Shown piece by piece: positions 7,876 to 16,923 of a stretch of DNA of 64,000 nucleotides. The position numbers and the translations under genes are program-made. Every line of letters starts with the position of its first letter. Positions within the stretch are counted from its first letter, which is position 1. Source of the DNA: Streptomyces aculeolatus. GTDB lineage: Bacteria > Actinomycetota > Actinomycetes > Streptomycetales > Streptomycetaceae. Under the pieces are notes generated by a model. That model searched no databases, was not told the origin of the DNA, and saw nothing but the letters and a program-made list of their open reading frames with translations. Location of the stretch: assembly GCF_020400605.1 (NCBI RefSeq), contig NZ_JAINRD010000013.1:155332-219331 (forward strand), given 5' to 3'.

Positions 7876-9570
7876 TCACCGCTCATCTCCCCCGTCCCGT
7901 ACGGGAGTCGGGCCCCGAGCCGGGCCCCGCTCGGCCGCGGCACCGCCCCCGGCCAGGAACGGCGTCAGCAGCTCGGGCACCGCCTCCGCCGCGAACCGCA
8001 GCCCCTGCGCCTCTCCCACGTCGTACGCCGCGTACGCCTGCGCCCCCGCCGCCGTCGTCGCCCGCAGCGTCACCAGCCCCGCCCGCCGCTGGAACGGCGA
8101 CTGCCGCACCGTCCAGCCGACCACCCCGTCCCGGCGCAGCGCCACCGTGGCCCGCCGCAGGGTGCCGCTGCGCACGACCAGATACGGGCCCGCGAGCCCG
8201 TGCCCCAGGCTGCGGTACGCGTCCCGCGCCAGCAGCGCCGCCGCCGGCAGCAGCACCGCGGCCGTCACCGCCCCCGCGTACACCAGACCCCGTACCGACA
8301 GCGCCGCCCCCAGCGCCACCAGCACCGCCACCGGCACCAGCGCCGCGCCCAGCGACCAGCGCAGCCGCCGCGCCAGCGCGGCCCGCGGGTGCGCGGCCAG
8401 CTCCGGCCGGGTCAGCGCGACGGGCGTGCGGAGCACCCGGGCCGCCACCTCGTCGGCGACGGCGCGCGGGGCGGCGGGCAGCAGGGCGTTGAGGTCGTCG
8501 TCCTCACTGTCCTTGCGGGACAGGCCGGTCGCCACCGCCTCCACCCGGGCCGCGCCCGACAGCCGCACGCCCAGCGGCTCGACGACGGCGACGCCGCGCA
8601 GCCGCGCCTCCTCCAGCGATATCGACCGGGTCGTCAGCAGCCCGCGGCGGACGCGCAGAGTGCCGTCCGGCTCGCGCTCCAGCCGGTGGCTCCACCACAT
8701 CTCGGTCCACAGCCCGAGCGAACCCGCGAACCCCGTCACCAGTGCGATCGCCCCCAGGGCCAGCACCGTCCACAGCGCCGGCAGCGGGCTGAAGGTGTCC
8801 CGGACCCAGTCGACGACCGTCTCCTCCGCCCCGAACCACTGGCTCACCTGCATCACCGCGCCCCAGCCGGTGAGCGCGAGGAGCGGGGTGAGGAAGGAGA
8901 GGGGCGCGTAGCGGATCCAGCCGGGGGAGAGGGCGGCGAGCCGCGGGTCGTCGTCGGCGGGTGCGGCCGCCGTGGCCCGGCGGAGGAGTTCGCGGCGCAG
9001 CGACTCGCCCTCCGCGCGCCGCACCGGGGCCAGTTGCAGCGCGGACTCGCCGGCGGCGGCCTGGTCGCCGGTGCCGATGCGGACCTTGACCAGCCCGAGG
9101 AGCCGGAGCAGGGGGTGTGCGGTGAGGTCGACGGTGCGGATCCGGTCGCGGGGGAGGGAGCGCCGGTTGGTGAACAGCACGCCGGTACGCAGCTCGACGC
9201 GCTCGGCGCCGACGCGGTAGCGGGTGTGGCGCAGCCGCAGCGCATCCACGGCGAGCCCGCCGCCGAGGAGCAGCGCGGACCCGGCCAGCACCCAGGCCAC
9301 GGCGGCGCGGAAGTCGAGGTGCGCGGCGAGCCCGGCGCCGACGGGGACGCCGGCGCCGAAGGCGGCGCCGAGGAGGAGCTGGGCGGTGACGAGGAGGGAC
9401 CGGCGGTCGAGCCGCCGCCAGCGGGGGGACGGGTCGTCGGGAGCGCCGGGGCCGGGGGCCGGGTCGGCGGGGGCGGTGTCGGCCGGGGTACGCGGACCCG
9501 GCGGGACCGCGGCGGGCGTCGCGGTCCGCTCCGCGGGCCCGCCCGCGGCGGCCGTACCCGCGTCCGTCAC
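7876..9570 (-). CDS. PH domain-containing membrane protein (YdbT-like)
   Basis: 564 aa. A proline/alanine-rich N-terminal tail (about 1-50) is followed by a hydrophobic pair near 60-110, then a bacterial PH (bPH2/DUF304) domain with RYRVGAERVELRTGVLFTNRRSLPRDRIRTVDL. More hydrophobic segments lie around 270-310 and 400-450, each followed by further PH-like repeats (TLRVRRGLLTTRSISLEEARL; LVVRSGTLRRATVALRRDGV). This matches the YdbT family, membrane proteins of unknown function that pair with YdbS. Its ATG overlaps the stop of the upstream PH gene by 4 bp, so the two are translationally coupled. Confidence 0.85.
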   Translation of the reverse strand: MTDAGTAAAGGPAERTATPAAVPPGPRTPADTAPADPAPGPGAPDDPSPRWRRLDRRSLLVTAQLLLGAAFGAGVPVGAGLAAHLDFRAAVAWVLAGSALLLGGGLAVDALRLRHTRYRVGAERVELRTGVLFTNRRSLPRDRIRTVDLTAHPLLRLLGLVKVRIGTGDQAAAGESALQLAPVRRAEGESLRRELLRRATAAAPADDDPRLAALSPGWIRYAPLSFLTPLLALTGWGAVMQVSQWFGAEETVVDWVRDTFSPLPALWTVLALGAIALVTGFAGSLGLWTEMWWSHRLEREPDGTLRVRRGLLTTRSISLEEARLRGVAVVEPLGVRLSGAARVEAVATGLSRKDSEDDDLNALLPAAPRAVADEVAARVLRTPVALTRPELAAHPRAALARRLRWSLGAALVPVAVLVALGAALSVRGLVYAGAVTAAVLLPAAALLARDAYRSLGHGLAGPYLVVRSGTLRRATVALRRDGVVGWTVRQSPFQRRAGLVTLRATTAAGAQAYAAYDVGEAQGLRFAAEAVPELLTPFLAGGGAAAERGPARGPTPVRDGGDER

Positions 9571-10100
9571 GTCGCGTCCCCCGGGGTCTTCTGCGTCGCC
9601 AGCGCCAACTGCTCCGCCAGCTCAGCCGCCTCCTCGTGGTCCAGCGCCTCGATCCGCAGCGCGCCCTTCGCCGACGCCGTCGTCACCGTCACCGCCGCAA
9701 GACCGAACGCCCGCTGCAGCGGCCCTCGTTCGGTGTCCACCGTCTGGATGCGCGACATCGGCGCGATCCGCGAGTCGACCCAGAAGAAGCCGGTACGCAC
9801 GTACACCGCGTCGTCCGTGACCTCCCACCGGTGCACGCGGTAGTACCACGCCGGCAGCCCGAACCCCGCGACCAGCCCCGCCGCCGCCACCCCCGCGGCG
9901 GCCACCAGCAGCCAGGCCCTGGCCGGCCCGACCAGCGCGCCCAGCACCCCGAGCACCGCGACCGGCACGGCCGCCGCCAGCAGCAGCCGCGTACGCCACC
10001 AGGCGACGGCCCGGCGGTCCACCCGGTGGTGCGGCGGCCGCAGCCGCGGCCCCGCCGGGTCCGGGACCCGGTCCTCTCGATCTACGCCCACGATCTGCAC
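9567..10100 (-). CDS. PH domain-containing membrane protein (YdbS-like)
   Basis: 177 aa, GTG start at 10100. Two adjacent transmembrane stretches (about 30-75, LLLAAAVPVAVLGVLGAL and LLVAAAGVAAAGLV) precede a bPH2 domain with the family signature VHRWEVTDDAVYVRTGFF, SRIAPMSRIQTVDTERGPLQRAFGLA. This is the YdbS partner of the following YdbT-like protein, with which it shares an ATGA overlap. The pair probably forms a membrane complex; the role is unknown, and a link to membrane stress or antimicrobial peptide tolerance has been suggested for Gram-positive relatives. Confidence 0.85.
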   Translation of the reverse strand: MQIVGVDREDRVPDPAGPRLRPPHHRVDRRAVAWWRTRLLLAAAVPVAVLGVLGALVGPARAWLLVAAAGVAAAGLVAGFGLPAWYYRVHRWEVTDDAVYVRTGFFWVDSRIAPMSRIQTVDTERGPLQRAFGLAAVTVTTASAKGALRIEALDHEEAAELAEQLALATQKTPGDAT

Positions 10101-10122
10101 CGTACGTCCTGCCGCCGGGACG

Positions 10123-11352
10123 TCACCGCTGGGTACGCACCGTTCCGGCCGCGGCGGCGGGCTCGTACTGCTCCAGGAAGAGCTTGCCGACGAGCGCGCC
10201 GCGGGTGGAGACGCCGGTCTTGTCGAAGACGGCCTTGATGTGGTCGCGCACGGTGTGCGGGGAGAGGAACAGCTCGGCGGCGATGCCCTCGGTGGCCAGG
10301 CCGCGGGCGAGGAGGCGGGTGATCTCCAGCTCGCGGGCGGTCAGTTCGTACGCGTCGGCGAGGAGCGGGGCGATCTCGGCGGCGGCCGCGGGCTCGATGA
10401 CGACGGCGGTGGACTGGGGGGAGCCGTCGGCGCCGTGGAGGCAGGAGGCGTGGCAGGTGAGCCACCGTCCGGCGGCGGTACGGAGGCGGATGCGGGGCGC
10501 GGCGGCGGCCGGGTCCGCACCGGCCGTGGCGGCGCGGGCCGTCGCGGCGCGGGCCTGGAGCACGACCCCGTGCAGCCACGCCGGCACCGCGAGGCCCAGC
10601 GCCGACGCCCGCGCGGGCCCGGGCGGGAGCCCGGCGAGGTGGTGGCGGGCGGCGGCGTTGGCGGAGACGAGGCGGGCATCGGCGTCGAAGAGCAGGAGCC
10701 CGGGCTCGCCGCCCCCACGGAACTCCCCGTTCCGTACGGCCTGCGCGCCGCCCGCCGGGCCGGCGGTGCCCGTGTCCGCCGTCTCCGCCCGGTCCGTACG
10801 CGCGGCCACCGGCTCCGCGTACGAGCGCAGCCGCCGGGCCAGCGGCGTCGTCAGCCCCGCGACCACCCGCTCCTCCGCCGCGCTGAACGGCGCCCGCCCG
10901 CGCGCCCGGAACAGGCTCAGGTGCCCCTGCGGCCGGCCGCCCACCCGCAGCACCGCCCGCAGCTCGTCGTCGAGCCCCCGCGGCCGGAGGAACTGGCGGT
11001 ATATCGCCGCCCGTTCCGGCTCCCCGCCCGTCGACGCGCTCAGCGCCGCGACCGGCACCCGGGCCAGCGCCAGCTCCGCGAAGCGGTTGACGCGCTCGTC
11101 GAACAGCTCGCACTCCCAGTAGTCCCAGCAGCCGCGCTTGTCGGTGTTCTCGGTGCGTACGGGCGCGGTCATCAGCCCTGTCGCCGGGTCGGTGGCACGC
11201 CAGACGGCGGCGTCGTACGGCAGCAGCCGGCGCAGCTGCGCCGACACGTCGGCGAAGAGCGCGAGCGCGTCGGGCGCGCGGTCGGCGCGCGCGAGCAGCT
11301 CGCCGCGCACCGCGCCGCGCGCGGCCGGGGTCAGGACAGCGGGTGTCGGCAC
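10123..11352 (-). CDS. LuxR-family transcriptional regulator
   Basis: 409 aa from GTG 11352, which has GGAGG nine bases upstream; more upstream codons are open but run into the divergent gene. The C-terminal GerE-type HTH is clear: LTARELEITRLLARGLAT, EGIAAELFLSPHTVRDHIKAV, FDKTGVSTRGALVGKLF. The N-terminal 330 residues contain a GAF/PAS-like sensory region with no identifiable ligand. It is divergent from the FAD oxidase/MFS pair across a 100-bp gap, so the likely job is to control that cassette. Confidence 0.8.
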   Translation of the reverse strand: MPTPAVLTPAARGAVRGELLARADRAPDALALFADVSAQLRRLLPYDAAVWRATDPATGLMTAPVRTENTDKRGCWDYWECELFDERVNRFAELALARVPVAALSASTGGEPERAAIYRQFLRPRGLDDELRAVLRVGGRPQGHLSLFRARGRAPFSAAEERVVAGLTTPLARRLRSYAEPVAARTDRAETADTGTAGPAGGAQAVRNGEFRGGGEPGLLLFDADARLVSANAAARHHLAGLPPGPARASALGLAVPAWLHGVVLQARAATARAATAGADPAAAAPRIRLRTAAGRWLTCHASCLHGADGSPQSTAVVIEPAAAAEIAPLLADAYELTARELEITRLLARGLATEGIAAELFLSPHTVRDHIKAVFDKTGVSTRGALVGKLFLEQYEPAAAAGTVRTQR

Positions 11353-11452
11353 GGTCGGCCACCTCCGCCACGGACAACGGCCGGGGGCGTCCCGCGGATT
11401 CCCCTCAATCGGGGGATGGGTTGGCACGGGCGGCGGGCGGAGGGTCGCGGAC

Positions 11453-12832
11453 ATGGAGTTCATGCAGTTCAGGCCGGGTGAGTCCGGCTACGAGACGGAG
11501 TTGGCCGGGTTCGACCGGATCGTGTCCCACCGGCCCGCGGCGGTCGCCGCCGTGCGGTCGGTGGCGGAGGTGCGTGCCGCCGTGCGGTACGCCGTGCAGC
11601 GCGGGATGCCGGTGGCCGTGCAGTCGACCGGCCACGGTCCCGCGGCGGCGGTGGGCGGGGATTCCCTGCTGCTGTCGGTGCGGCGGCTGCGGGGCGTGCA
11701 CGTCGACCCCGCGGCCCGTACCGCGCGGATCGCCGCCGGCACCCGCTGGCAGGAGGTCGTCGACGCCGCGGCCCCGCACGGCCTCGCCCCGCTGTGCGGC
11801 TCGTCGCCGCTGGTCGGCGTCGTCGGCTACACGCTGGGCGGCGGCCTCGGCCCGCTCGCCCGCACCTGCGGCTACGCGGCGGACCAGGTCACGGCGGTGT
11901 CGCTGGTGACCGCGGACGGGCGGCTGCGGGAGGTCACCGCGGAGCGGGAGCCGGAGCTGTTCTGGGCGCTGCGCGGGGGCGGGAAGAGCGGGTTCGGGGT
12001 GGTGACGGCGCTGACGTTCCGGCTGCCGCCGGTGGCGCGGCTGTACGGGGGCGGGCTGCGGTTCGCGGGCGCGGACGCGGCGGCGGTGCTGGGCGCGTGG
12101 CGGCGGGTGACGCGGGCGGCGCCGGAGGCGCTGACGACGTCGCTGGCGCTGCTGCGGGTACCGCGGGACGGGGGGCTCGCGGTGCACGTGCGGGTGGCGG
12201 TGGCGGCGGAGCAGGGGCGGGAGCCGGAGCAGGGGCTGGAGTCGCTGGGGGAGGAGTTGGTACGTCCCCTGCGGGAGGCGGCGCCGGCGTTCGCGGACAC
12301 GGTACGGATACGCCCGTACCGCACGGTCGCGGAGATCCACGAGGACCCGGTGGAGCCGATGCCGTACCACGAACGCGGCATCCTGCTGCGGGAGTTCGAC
12401 GCCGCCGCGGAAGCCGCGCTGCTGGCGTCCGCGGGCCCGGGGGCGGAGTGCGCCGACTGGGCGGTGGAACTGCGCCACCTCGGCGGGGCGGCGGGCCGGG
12501 CCCCTGCGGTACCGAGCGCGGTGGGCAGCCGGGCGGCGGCGTTCACCCTGACGACGCTGACGCCACCGGACGCGGACAGCGGGGTGCGGACGGCACTGGC
12601 CCCTTGGTCGACGGGCGGCCGGTACGTCAACTTCCTCGCGGGCCCGGGAACGGAGCGGCTGACGGCGGAGGCGTACGACGCGGAGACGTACGCGCGCCTG
12701 CGGGCGGTGAAGCGGAAGTACGACCCGGAGAACGTCTTCCGCCACGGCCACGCGTTGCCTCCGGCGGCAACCGGGGCGCAGCGGACCGCCCCGGCAAGCG
12801 CCACCGCTCGCCCCCACCGGAGGGTCTCGTGA
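11453..12832 (+). CDS. FAD-linked oxidoreductase, BBE-like
   Basis: 459 aa from ATG 11453. FAD_binding_4 domain: RPAAVAAVRSVAEVRAAVRYA, QSTGHGPAA (His for covalent 8-alpha-histidyl FAD), then SSPLVGVVGYTLGGGLGPLAR. C-terminal BBE motif KYDPENVFRHGHALPP. Berberine-bridge-type enzymes use O2 to oxidise alcohols, sugars or secondary metabolites. The Cys that makes the second flavin link in bicovalent members appears replaced by Ser (SSP-x-VG), so FAD is probably attached once only. Overlaps the MFS gene by 4 bp and is divergent from a LuxR regulator. Confidence 0.88.
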   Translation: MEFMQFRPGESGYETELAGFDRIVSHRPAAVAAVRSVAEVRAAVRYAVQRGMPVAVQSTGHGPAAAVGGDSLLLSVRRLRGVHVDPAARTARIAAGTRWQEVVDAAAPHGLAPLCGSSPLVGVVGYTLGGGLGPLARTCGYAADQVTAVSLVTADGRLREVTAEREPELFWALRGGGKSGFGVVTALTFRLPPVARLYGGGLRFAGADAAAVLGAWRRVTRAAPEALTTSLALLRVPRDGGLAVHVRVAVAAEQGREPEQGLESLGEELVRPLREAAPAFADTVRIRPYRTVAEIHEDPVEPMPYHERGILLREFDAAAEAALLASAGPGAECADWAVELRHLGGAAGRAPAVPSAVGSRAAAFTLTTLTPPDADSGVRTALAPWSTGGRYVNFLAGPGTERLTAEAYDAETYARLRAVKRKYDPENVFRHGHALPPAATGAQRTAPASATARPHRRVS

Positions 12833-14160
12833 GCGCCCCCGCGGCGTCCGCCGCCACCGTGCCCGCGGCGCGGTCCGTCGGGATGCGGCTCGGGGCGCTC
12901 TTCGGGCCCGCCGTCTTCGGCGTGACCGCCGCCGGCGTCGCGCTGCCCGACGTGGCGCGCGGGCTCGACGCCTCGCCGACCGCCGCCACCTGGGTGCTCA
13001 CCGCCCACGCCCTCGCCCTCGGCGTCGGCACCGCACTCGCCGGGCGGCTCGCCGACTCCCTCGGCGTCCGGCGCATCCTGGCCGCCGGTGCCGCGGTGCT
13101 CGCCGTCGGCGCCGTCGTGTGCCTGCTCGCGCCCTCCCTCGAAGTGCTGGTCGCCGGGCGGTTCGTGCTCGCCGCCGGGTCCGGCGCGATGACGTCCGGC
13201 GCGCTGGCGCTCACCGCCGCCACCGCGGCCGAGCGGCGCGCGCAGGTGCTCGCCGTCTTCGGTGCCGTGATGGCCGTCTGCTCGGCCGCCGCGACGCTCG
13301 CCGGCGGCGTGGTCACGGAGTGGGCCGGCTGGCGGCCCACTCTCGTACTGCCCGCGCTCTCCCTCCTCGCCCTCCCGTTCTGCCTGCGCCTCGCACCCCC
13401 GCGCGGCGGCTCGGGCCGGGCGCCCGACCTGCCCGGCGCCGCGCTCCTCACCCTCACCGCCGCCGGGCTGCTCATCCTCATCCAGGCCACGACGCTCGAC
13501 CTGCCGCCCGCCGCGGCCGCCGCCACCGCGGGGGTGCTGCTCGTCGCGGGTACGGGCTGCGCGGTCCGCACCGTGCGGCGGCCCGCCGGCTTCGTGCCGT
13601 ACGACCTCGTGCGCGACCCGCTGTTCCGGCGGGCCGCGGCGACGGGCGCGGGGGTGTACGCGGGGCTGTTCGGCGCGATGTACGCGGTGCCGCAGTTGCT
13701 CGTTCGGGACCACGGCTGGAGCGTCTTCGCCGTCGGCGGCTGGCTGCTGCCCGGCGCGGTGGCCGGCGCGGCGCTGTCGCGGGCGGCGAGCCGGCTGGGG
13801 CCGCGCGGCGCGCGGCTGCCCGCGGTGGTGGGGGCGGTCGCGGCGGTGCTGCTGGGGGCGGCGGCGCTGACCGGGGAGCCCGCGGTGCTGGTGGTGGGTA
13901 CGTCGGCGGCACTGGCGGCGTTCGCGGTGACGCAGGTGGTGCTGACGGGGCTGCTGTCCGCGCACCTGGCGCCGGAGCGGCGCGGGGGTGCGCTGTCGCT
14001 GCTGAACCTGGCGTTCTTCGTGGGCGGCGGCGCGGGTTCGGCCGCGGCGGGGGCGCTGGCGGACGCGGAGAGCCTTTCGGTGGCGCTGGCGGTGGTCGCG
14101 GCGTTCCCGCTCACGGCGGCGGCCGCGGCGGTGCGGGCGCGGGGCACGGACGGGGGGTGA
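12829..14160 (+). CDS. MFS transporter, DHA2-like exporter
   Basis: 443 aa, GTG start overlapping the oxidase stop (GTGA). About 12 hydrophobic segments; motif A GRLADSLGVRRIL between TM2 and TM3, and GRFVLAAGSGAMTSGALAL in TM4, as in proton-coupled drug exporters. No substrate can be read from sequence. Because it is translationally coupled to an FAD oxidase and lies opposite a LuxR regulator, it probably exports the oxidase product or a related toxic metabolite. A strong hairpin terminator follows directly. Confidence 0.85.
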   Translation: MSAPAASAATVPAARSVGMRLGALFGPAVFGVTAAGVALPDVARGLDASPTAATWVLTAHALALGVGTALAGRLADSLGVRRILAAGAAVLAVGAVVCLLAPSLEVLVAGRFVLAAGSGAMTSGALALTAATAAERRAQVLAVFGAVMAVCSAAATLAGGVVTEWAGWRPTLVLPALSLLALPFCLRLAPPRGGSGRAPDLPGAALLTLTAAGLLILIQATTLDLPPAAAAATAGVLLVAGTGCAVRTVRRPAGFVPYDLVRDPLFRRAAATGAGVYAGLFGAMYAVPQLLVRDHGWSVFAVGGWLLPGAVAGAALSRAASRLGPRGARLPAVVGAVAAVLLGAAALTGEPAVLVVGTSAALAAFAVTQVVLTGLLSAHLAPERRGGALSLLNLAFFVGGGAGSAAAGALADAESLSVALAVVAAFPLTAAAAAVRARGTDGG

Positions 14161-14169
14161 GGAGGCGAA

Positions 14170-14198
14170 CGGTCCGCGGGCGGGTGGCCCGCGGACCG
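14170..14198 (+). terminator. Rho-independent-like terminator
   Basis: Perfect 12-bp stem CGGTCCGCGGGC (14170-14181) and complement (14187-14198), loop of 5, ten bases after the MFS stop. No strong U-tract, as usual in Streptomyces. Confidence 0.7.
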
Positions 14199-14349
14199 CT
14201 GCGTTCGCGGCCCTCCGGCGGCGCGGCGACTCGCACCGAGGGCCCGTACGGAAGCCTCCGACGACCCGCCCCGACCGCCCACCCGTCCCCGACCGCCCGT
14301 CCCCGACGGCTCGTACGACGACCCGTCCGGTGCCCTCCCGGCGAACCCG

Positions 14350-15339
14350 CTACGGCTCCAGTACGACCTTCCCGACCGTCCCCCGCGTCTCCAGCGCCCG
14401 GTGCGCCTCCGCCGCCCGCGCCAGCGGGTAGCGCTGCACCAGCGGCTTCCAGCGGCCCGACGCCGCCTCCGTCAGCGCCGCCTCCTCCATCCGCCGCAGG
14501 GGGTTCTCGCCGCCGATGCGGCTCAGCCAGTCGGGGCCGAGGACGTTGACCGACGTGATGCCGCGCTCCGCGAGTTCCGCCTTCGTGAACTCCAGCGGCG
14601 CCCCCGACGACCAGCCCACCACCAGGTGCCGCCCGCCGCGTGCGAGGAGGTCGGCCGCCGTGCGGGCGGCGTCCCCGCCGACGGTGTCGAGGAGCACCGT
14701 GGCCCGGCGGTCGCCGAGCGCGGCGCGTACGCGGCCGGGCCAGGCGGGGTCGGTGTAGTCCTCGGCGGTGTCGGCACCGAGGTCCCGTACGCGCGCGGCC
14801 TTCTCCGGGCCGCCGGCCAGGCCGACGACGTAGGCGCCGAGGTTGCGGGCGTACTGGACCAGCAGCGACCCGATGCCGCCCGCCGCCGCCGTGACGACCA
14901 CCACGTCGTCCGGCGTGAGCGCGGCGAAGTGCAGGTAGCCCATGGTCGTCCGCCCCGTGCCGATCATCGCGACGGCCTCCGCGGCGTCGAGGGAGTCGGG
15001 CAGCTCGTGCAGCCGCTCGGCCTCGGTGACGGTCAGCTCCGCGTAGCCGCCCGGGACGAGCCCGATGTGGGCGACGACGCGCCGGCCCAGCCAGTCCGCG
15101 TCGACGCCCTCGCCCACGGACTCGACGGTGCCGGCGACCTCGCGGCCGGGGATCGTGGGCAGTTCCGCGGGCGGCATGGGGCCGCCGCTCCTGCCCTCGC
15201 GGAGGAAGGAGTCGAGGAGGTGCACCCCGGCGGCGGCGACGGCGATACGGACCTGGCCGGGGCCGGGCACGGGGTCGTCGGTCTTCTCGTAGAGGAGGTT
15301 CTCCGCGGGGCCGAATGCGTGAAGTCGTATGGCGTGCAT
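14350..15339 (-). CDS. Quinone oxidoreductase-like, NADP-dependent
   Basis: 329 aa from ATG 15339 (MHAIRLHAFGPAENL); a TTG five codons earlier is possible. MDR superfamily without catalytic zinc: GroES-like N-domain (PGPGQVRIAVAAAGVHLLDS, PGREVAGTVESVGEGV), then the Rossmann motif VVVTAAAGGIGSLLVQYARNLGA (split as TAAAGGIGSLL) around residue 150-170. This is the zeta-crystallin/QOR type that reduces quinones or activated alkenes with NADPH. A palindrome TGAAC-agaa-GTTCA sits just upstream and suggests its own repressor site. Confidence 0.9.
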   Translation of the reverse strand: MHAIRLHAFGPAENLLYEKTDDPVPGPGQVRIAVAAAGVHLLDSFLREGRSGGPMPPAELPTIPGREVAGTVESVGEGVDADWLGRRVVAHIGLVPGGYAELTVTEAERLHELPDSLDAAEAVAMIGTGRTTMGYLHFAALTPDDVVVVTAAAGGIGSLLVQYARNLGAYVVGLAGGPEKAARVRDLGADTAEDYTDPAWPGRVRAALGDRRATVLLDTVGGDAARTAADLLARGGRHLVVGWSSGAPLEFTKAELAERGITSVNVLGPDWLSRIGGENPLRRMEEAALTEAASGRWKPLVQRYPLARAAEAHRALETRGTVGKVVLEP

Positions 15340-15356
15340 GGGGCCAGCAGACAACT

Positions 15357-15370
15357 TGAACAGAAGTTCA
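15357..15370. promoter_or_regulatory. Possible operator upstream of the quinone oxidoreductase
   Basis: Inverted repeat TGAAC-agaa-GTTCA about 20 bp before the ATG, next to TTGACC on the minus strand (a possible -35 box). The regulator is not identified in the window. Confidence 0.4.
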
Positions 15371-15439
15371 GGTCAAGCGGCAGCCGCACGGCTGCACCCG
15401 CAGGCCGCCCCGCCGCTACGCCACCGAGCCGCCCCGCCG

Positions 15440-15999
15440 CTACGCCACCGCCCCGAGCCGCCGCTCCGGCAGCGCGAGCCGCACCGCCTCGATCGCACTC
15501 GCGAACGCCACCTCGCTCAGCACGCCCGGCGCCGCCACCTGGTCCCCCGCCAGGTACACGCCGTCGCCCCGGTCCACGCCGGGCCGGTCGCGCCACGTGG
15601 TGCCCGGGGGGTCCACGGCACCCCGGCGATCTCCGCGGCCCAGCTGTGGAAGTCGCGGTCCACGGGCGCCTCGCGGCGGCGTACGAGGCGCAGCATCGCG
15701 GCCGGCGGCACCTTCCGCAGCCGCCCGTCGCGGCGGAACCGGAACCGGGAGCCCTCCATGGGCGGGATGGGAGCGAGCGGGCCGAGCAGGTCGCGCTGCT
15801 TGAGCCAGGCCCAGTGGGGGCCGCGGTAGTAGAGGGCGTGCGGGCCCTCGTTGGTGCGGTACGGCGCGTCGGCCGTACGGGCGCGCCCCCCGAGGCTGTT
15901 GTGCGCTTCGTACAGCGTGACCCGGGCGCCGGCCTCGGCGGCGGTGATGGCGGCGGTGAGCCCGGCCAGCCCGCCGCCGACAACGGAGATCCGTCGCAT
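15440..15999 (-). pseudogene. Internally deleted FAD-dependent amine-oxidase/phytoene-desaturase-like gene
   Basis: The first ~125 codons from ATG 15999 (GAGGAG eight bases upstream) are an intact N-terminal FAD domain: RRISVVGGGLAGLTAAITAA, EAHNSLGGRARTADAPYRTN. Near 15620 the frame then loses family similarity. The next ~50 codons that resemble the C-terminal FAD motif (RGDGVYLAGDQVAAPGVLSE, ending at the stop at 15440) lie in a different frame. Intact family members are roughly 400 aa, so about half the protein is missing and the two ends are out of frame. Read as a decayed gene by internal deletion; an assembly error in the G-run near 15603-15608 cannot be excluded but would not restore the missing middle. 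Confidence 0.7.
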
Positions 16000-16107
16000 G
16001 ATGGTGCTCCTCACCTGCGATATTGCCGTTCTGATCACAAGACGTGGGCGAGGGTCCGGAACGTGACATCGGGGCCGCTGTCAGTGCTGTACGTCACGAT
16101 GGGGCGC

Positions 16108-16782
16108 ATGACGAGGCGGAAGACGACCAAGGTGCCGCGCCGGCCGGCGGTGCGGCTCCCGGCGGCCCTGGAGCGGCACGGGGCGGCGGACCTGGAGCCC
16201 GACGGGGACTACGACTCGGTGGAGTTCGCCGGGCTCGACCTGACCGGGGCGGACGGTGCGGGCGCCCGCTTCATGGACTGCGCGCTGCGCCGCTGCGTGC
16301 TGGACGCGGCACGGCTGCCGGGCGCGCGGCTGATCGACTCGGTGCTGGAGGAGGTGCGCGGCGCGGGCACGGACCTGGCGGGGGCGACGCTGCGGGACGT
16401 GGAGCTGACGGACACCCGGCTGGGCGGCGTGCAGCTGCACGGGGCGACGCTGGAGCGGGTGGTGGTGCGGGGCGGCAAGGCGGACTTCCTGAACCTGCGG
16501 GGGGCGCGGCTGACGGACGTCGTGTTCGAGGACTGCGTCCTGGTGGACCCGGACTTCGGCGACGCCCGCCTGGAGCGGGTGGCGTTCGAGGGCGCCACGA
16601 TCCACCGCGCGGACCTCTCCGGCGCCCGCCTCACGGACGTCGACCTCCGCGGCGCGAGGGACCTGACCCTGGAACGCGGCGCGGACCGCCTCACCGGCGC
16701 GGTCATCACCCCGGACCAACTCCTCACCCTGGCCCCGGCCTTCGCGGCCCAGGTGGGGGTGGAGGTCAAGTCGGCGGAGTGA
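16108..16782 (+). CDS. Pentapeptide repeat protein
   Basis: 224 aa from ATG 16108 (ATG 16099 is an alternative; neither has a good ribosome site). After a basic N-terminus and LEPDGDYDSVEFAGLDL come about 25 A(D/N)LxG-like repeats from residue 45 to 200: LPGARLIDSVL, LAGATLRDVELTDTRLGG, LSGARLTDVDLRGA. Such repeats form a right-handed quadrilateral beta-helix. Some family members mimic DNA and protect gyrase from quinolones, but most actinobacterial ones have no known function, and nothing here identifies one. Confidence 0.88.
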   Translation: MTRRKTTKVPRRPAVRLPAALERHGAADLEPDGDYDSVEFAGLDLTGADGAGARFMDCALRRCVLDAARLPGARLIDSVLEEVRGAGTDLAGATLRDVELTDTRLGGVQLHGATLERVVVRGGKADFLNLRGARLTDVVFEDCVLVDPDFGDARLERVAFEGATIHRADLSGARLTDVDLRGARDLTLERGADRLTGAVITPDQLLTLAPAFAAQVGVEVKSAE

Positions 16783-16855
16783 CCTGCAGAAACGTCTCTG
16801 AACACCCGCTCGAGTGAGATCGTCTGCCTACTGAGCGATCAGATTCGCGACCACT

Positions 16856-16887
16856 GTGGCCCGCCGTGCCTTCGCGCGGCGGGCCAC
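16856..16887. terminator. Bidirectional terminator hairpin
   Basis: 11-bp perfect stem GTGGCCCGCCG (16856-16866) and complement (16877-16887), followed by TTT, between convergent pentapeptide and terD genes. Confidence 0.75.
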
Positions 16888-16923
16888 TTTGCGTAGAGGG
16901 GTGTCCTGTGGACCCCCGCGGGG

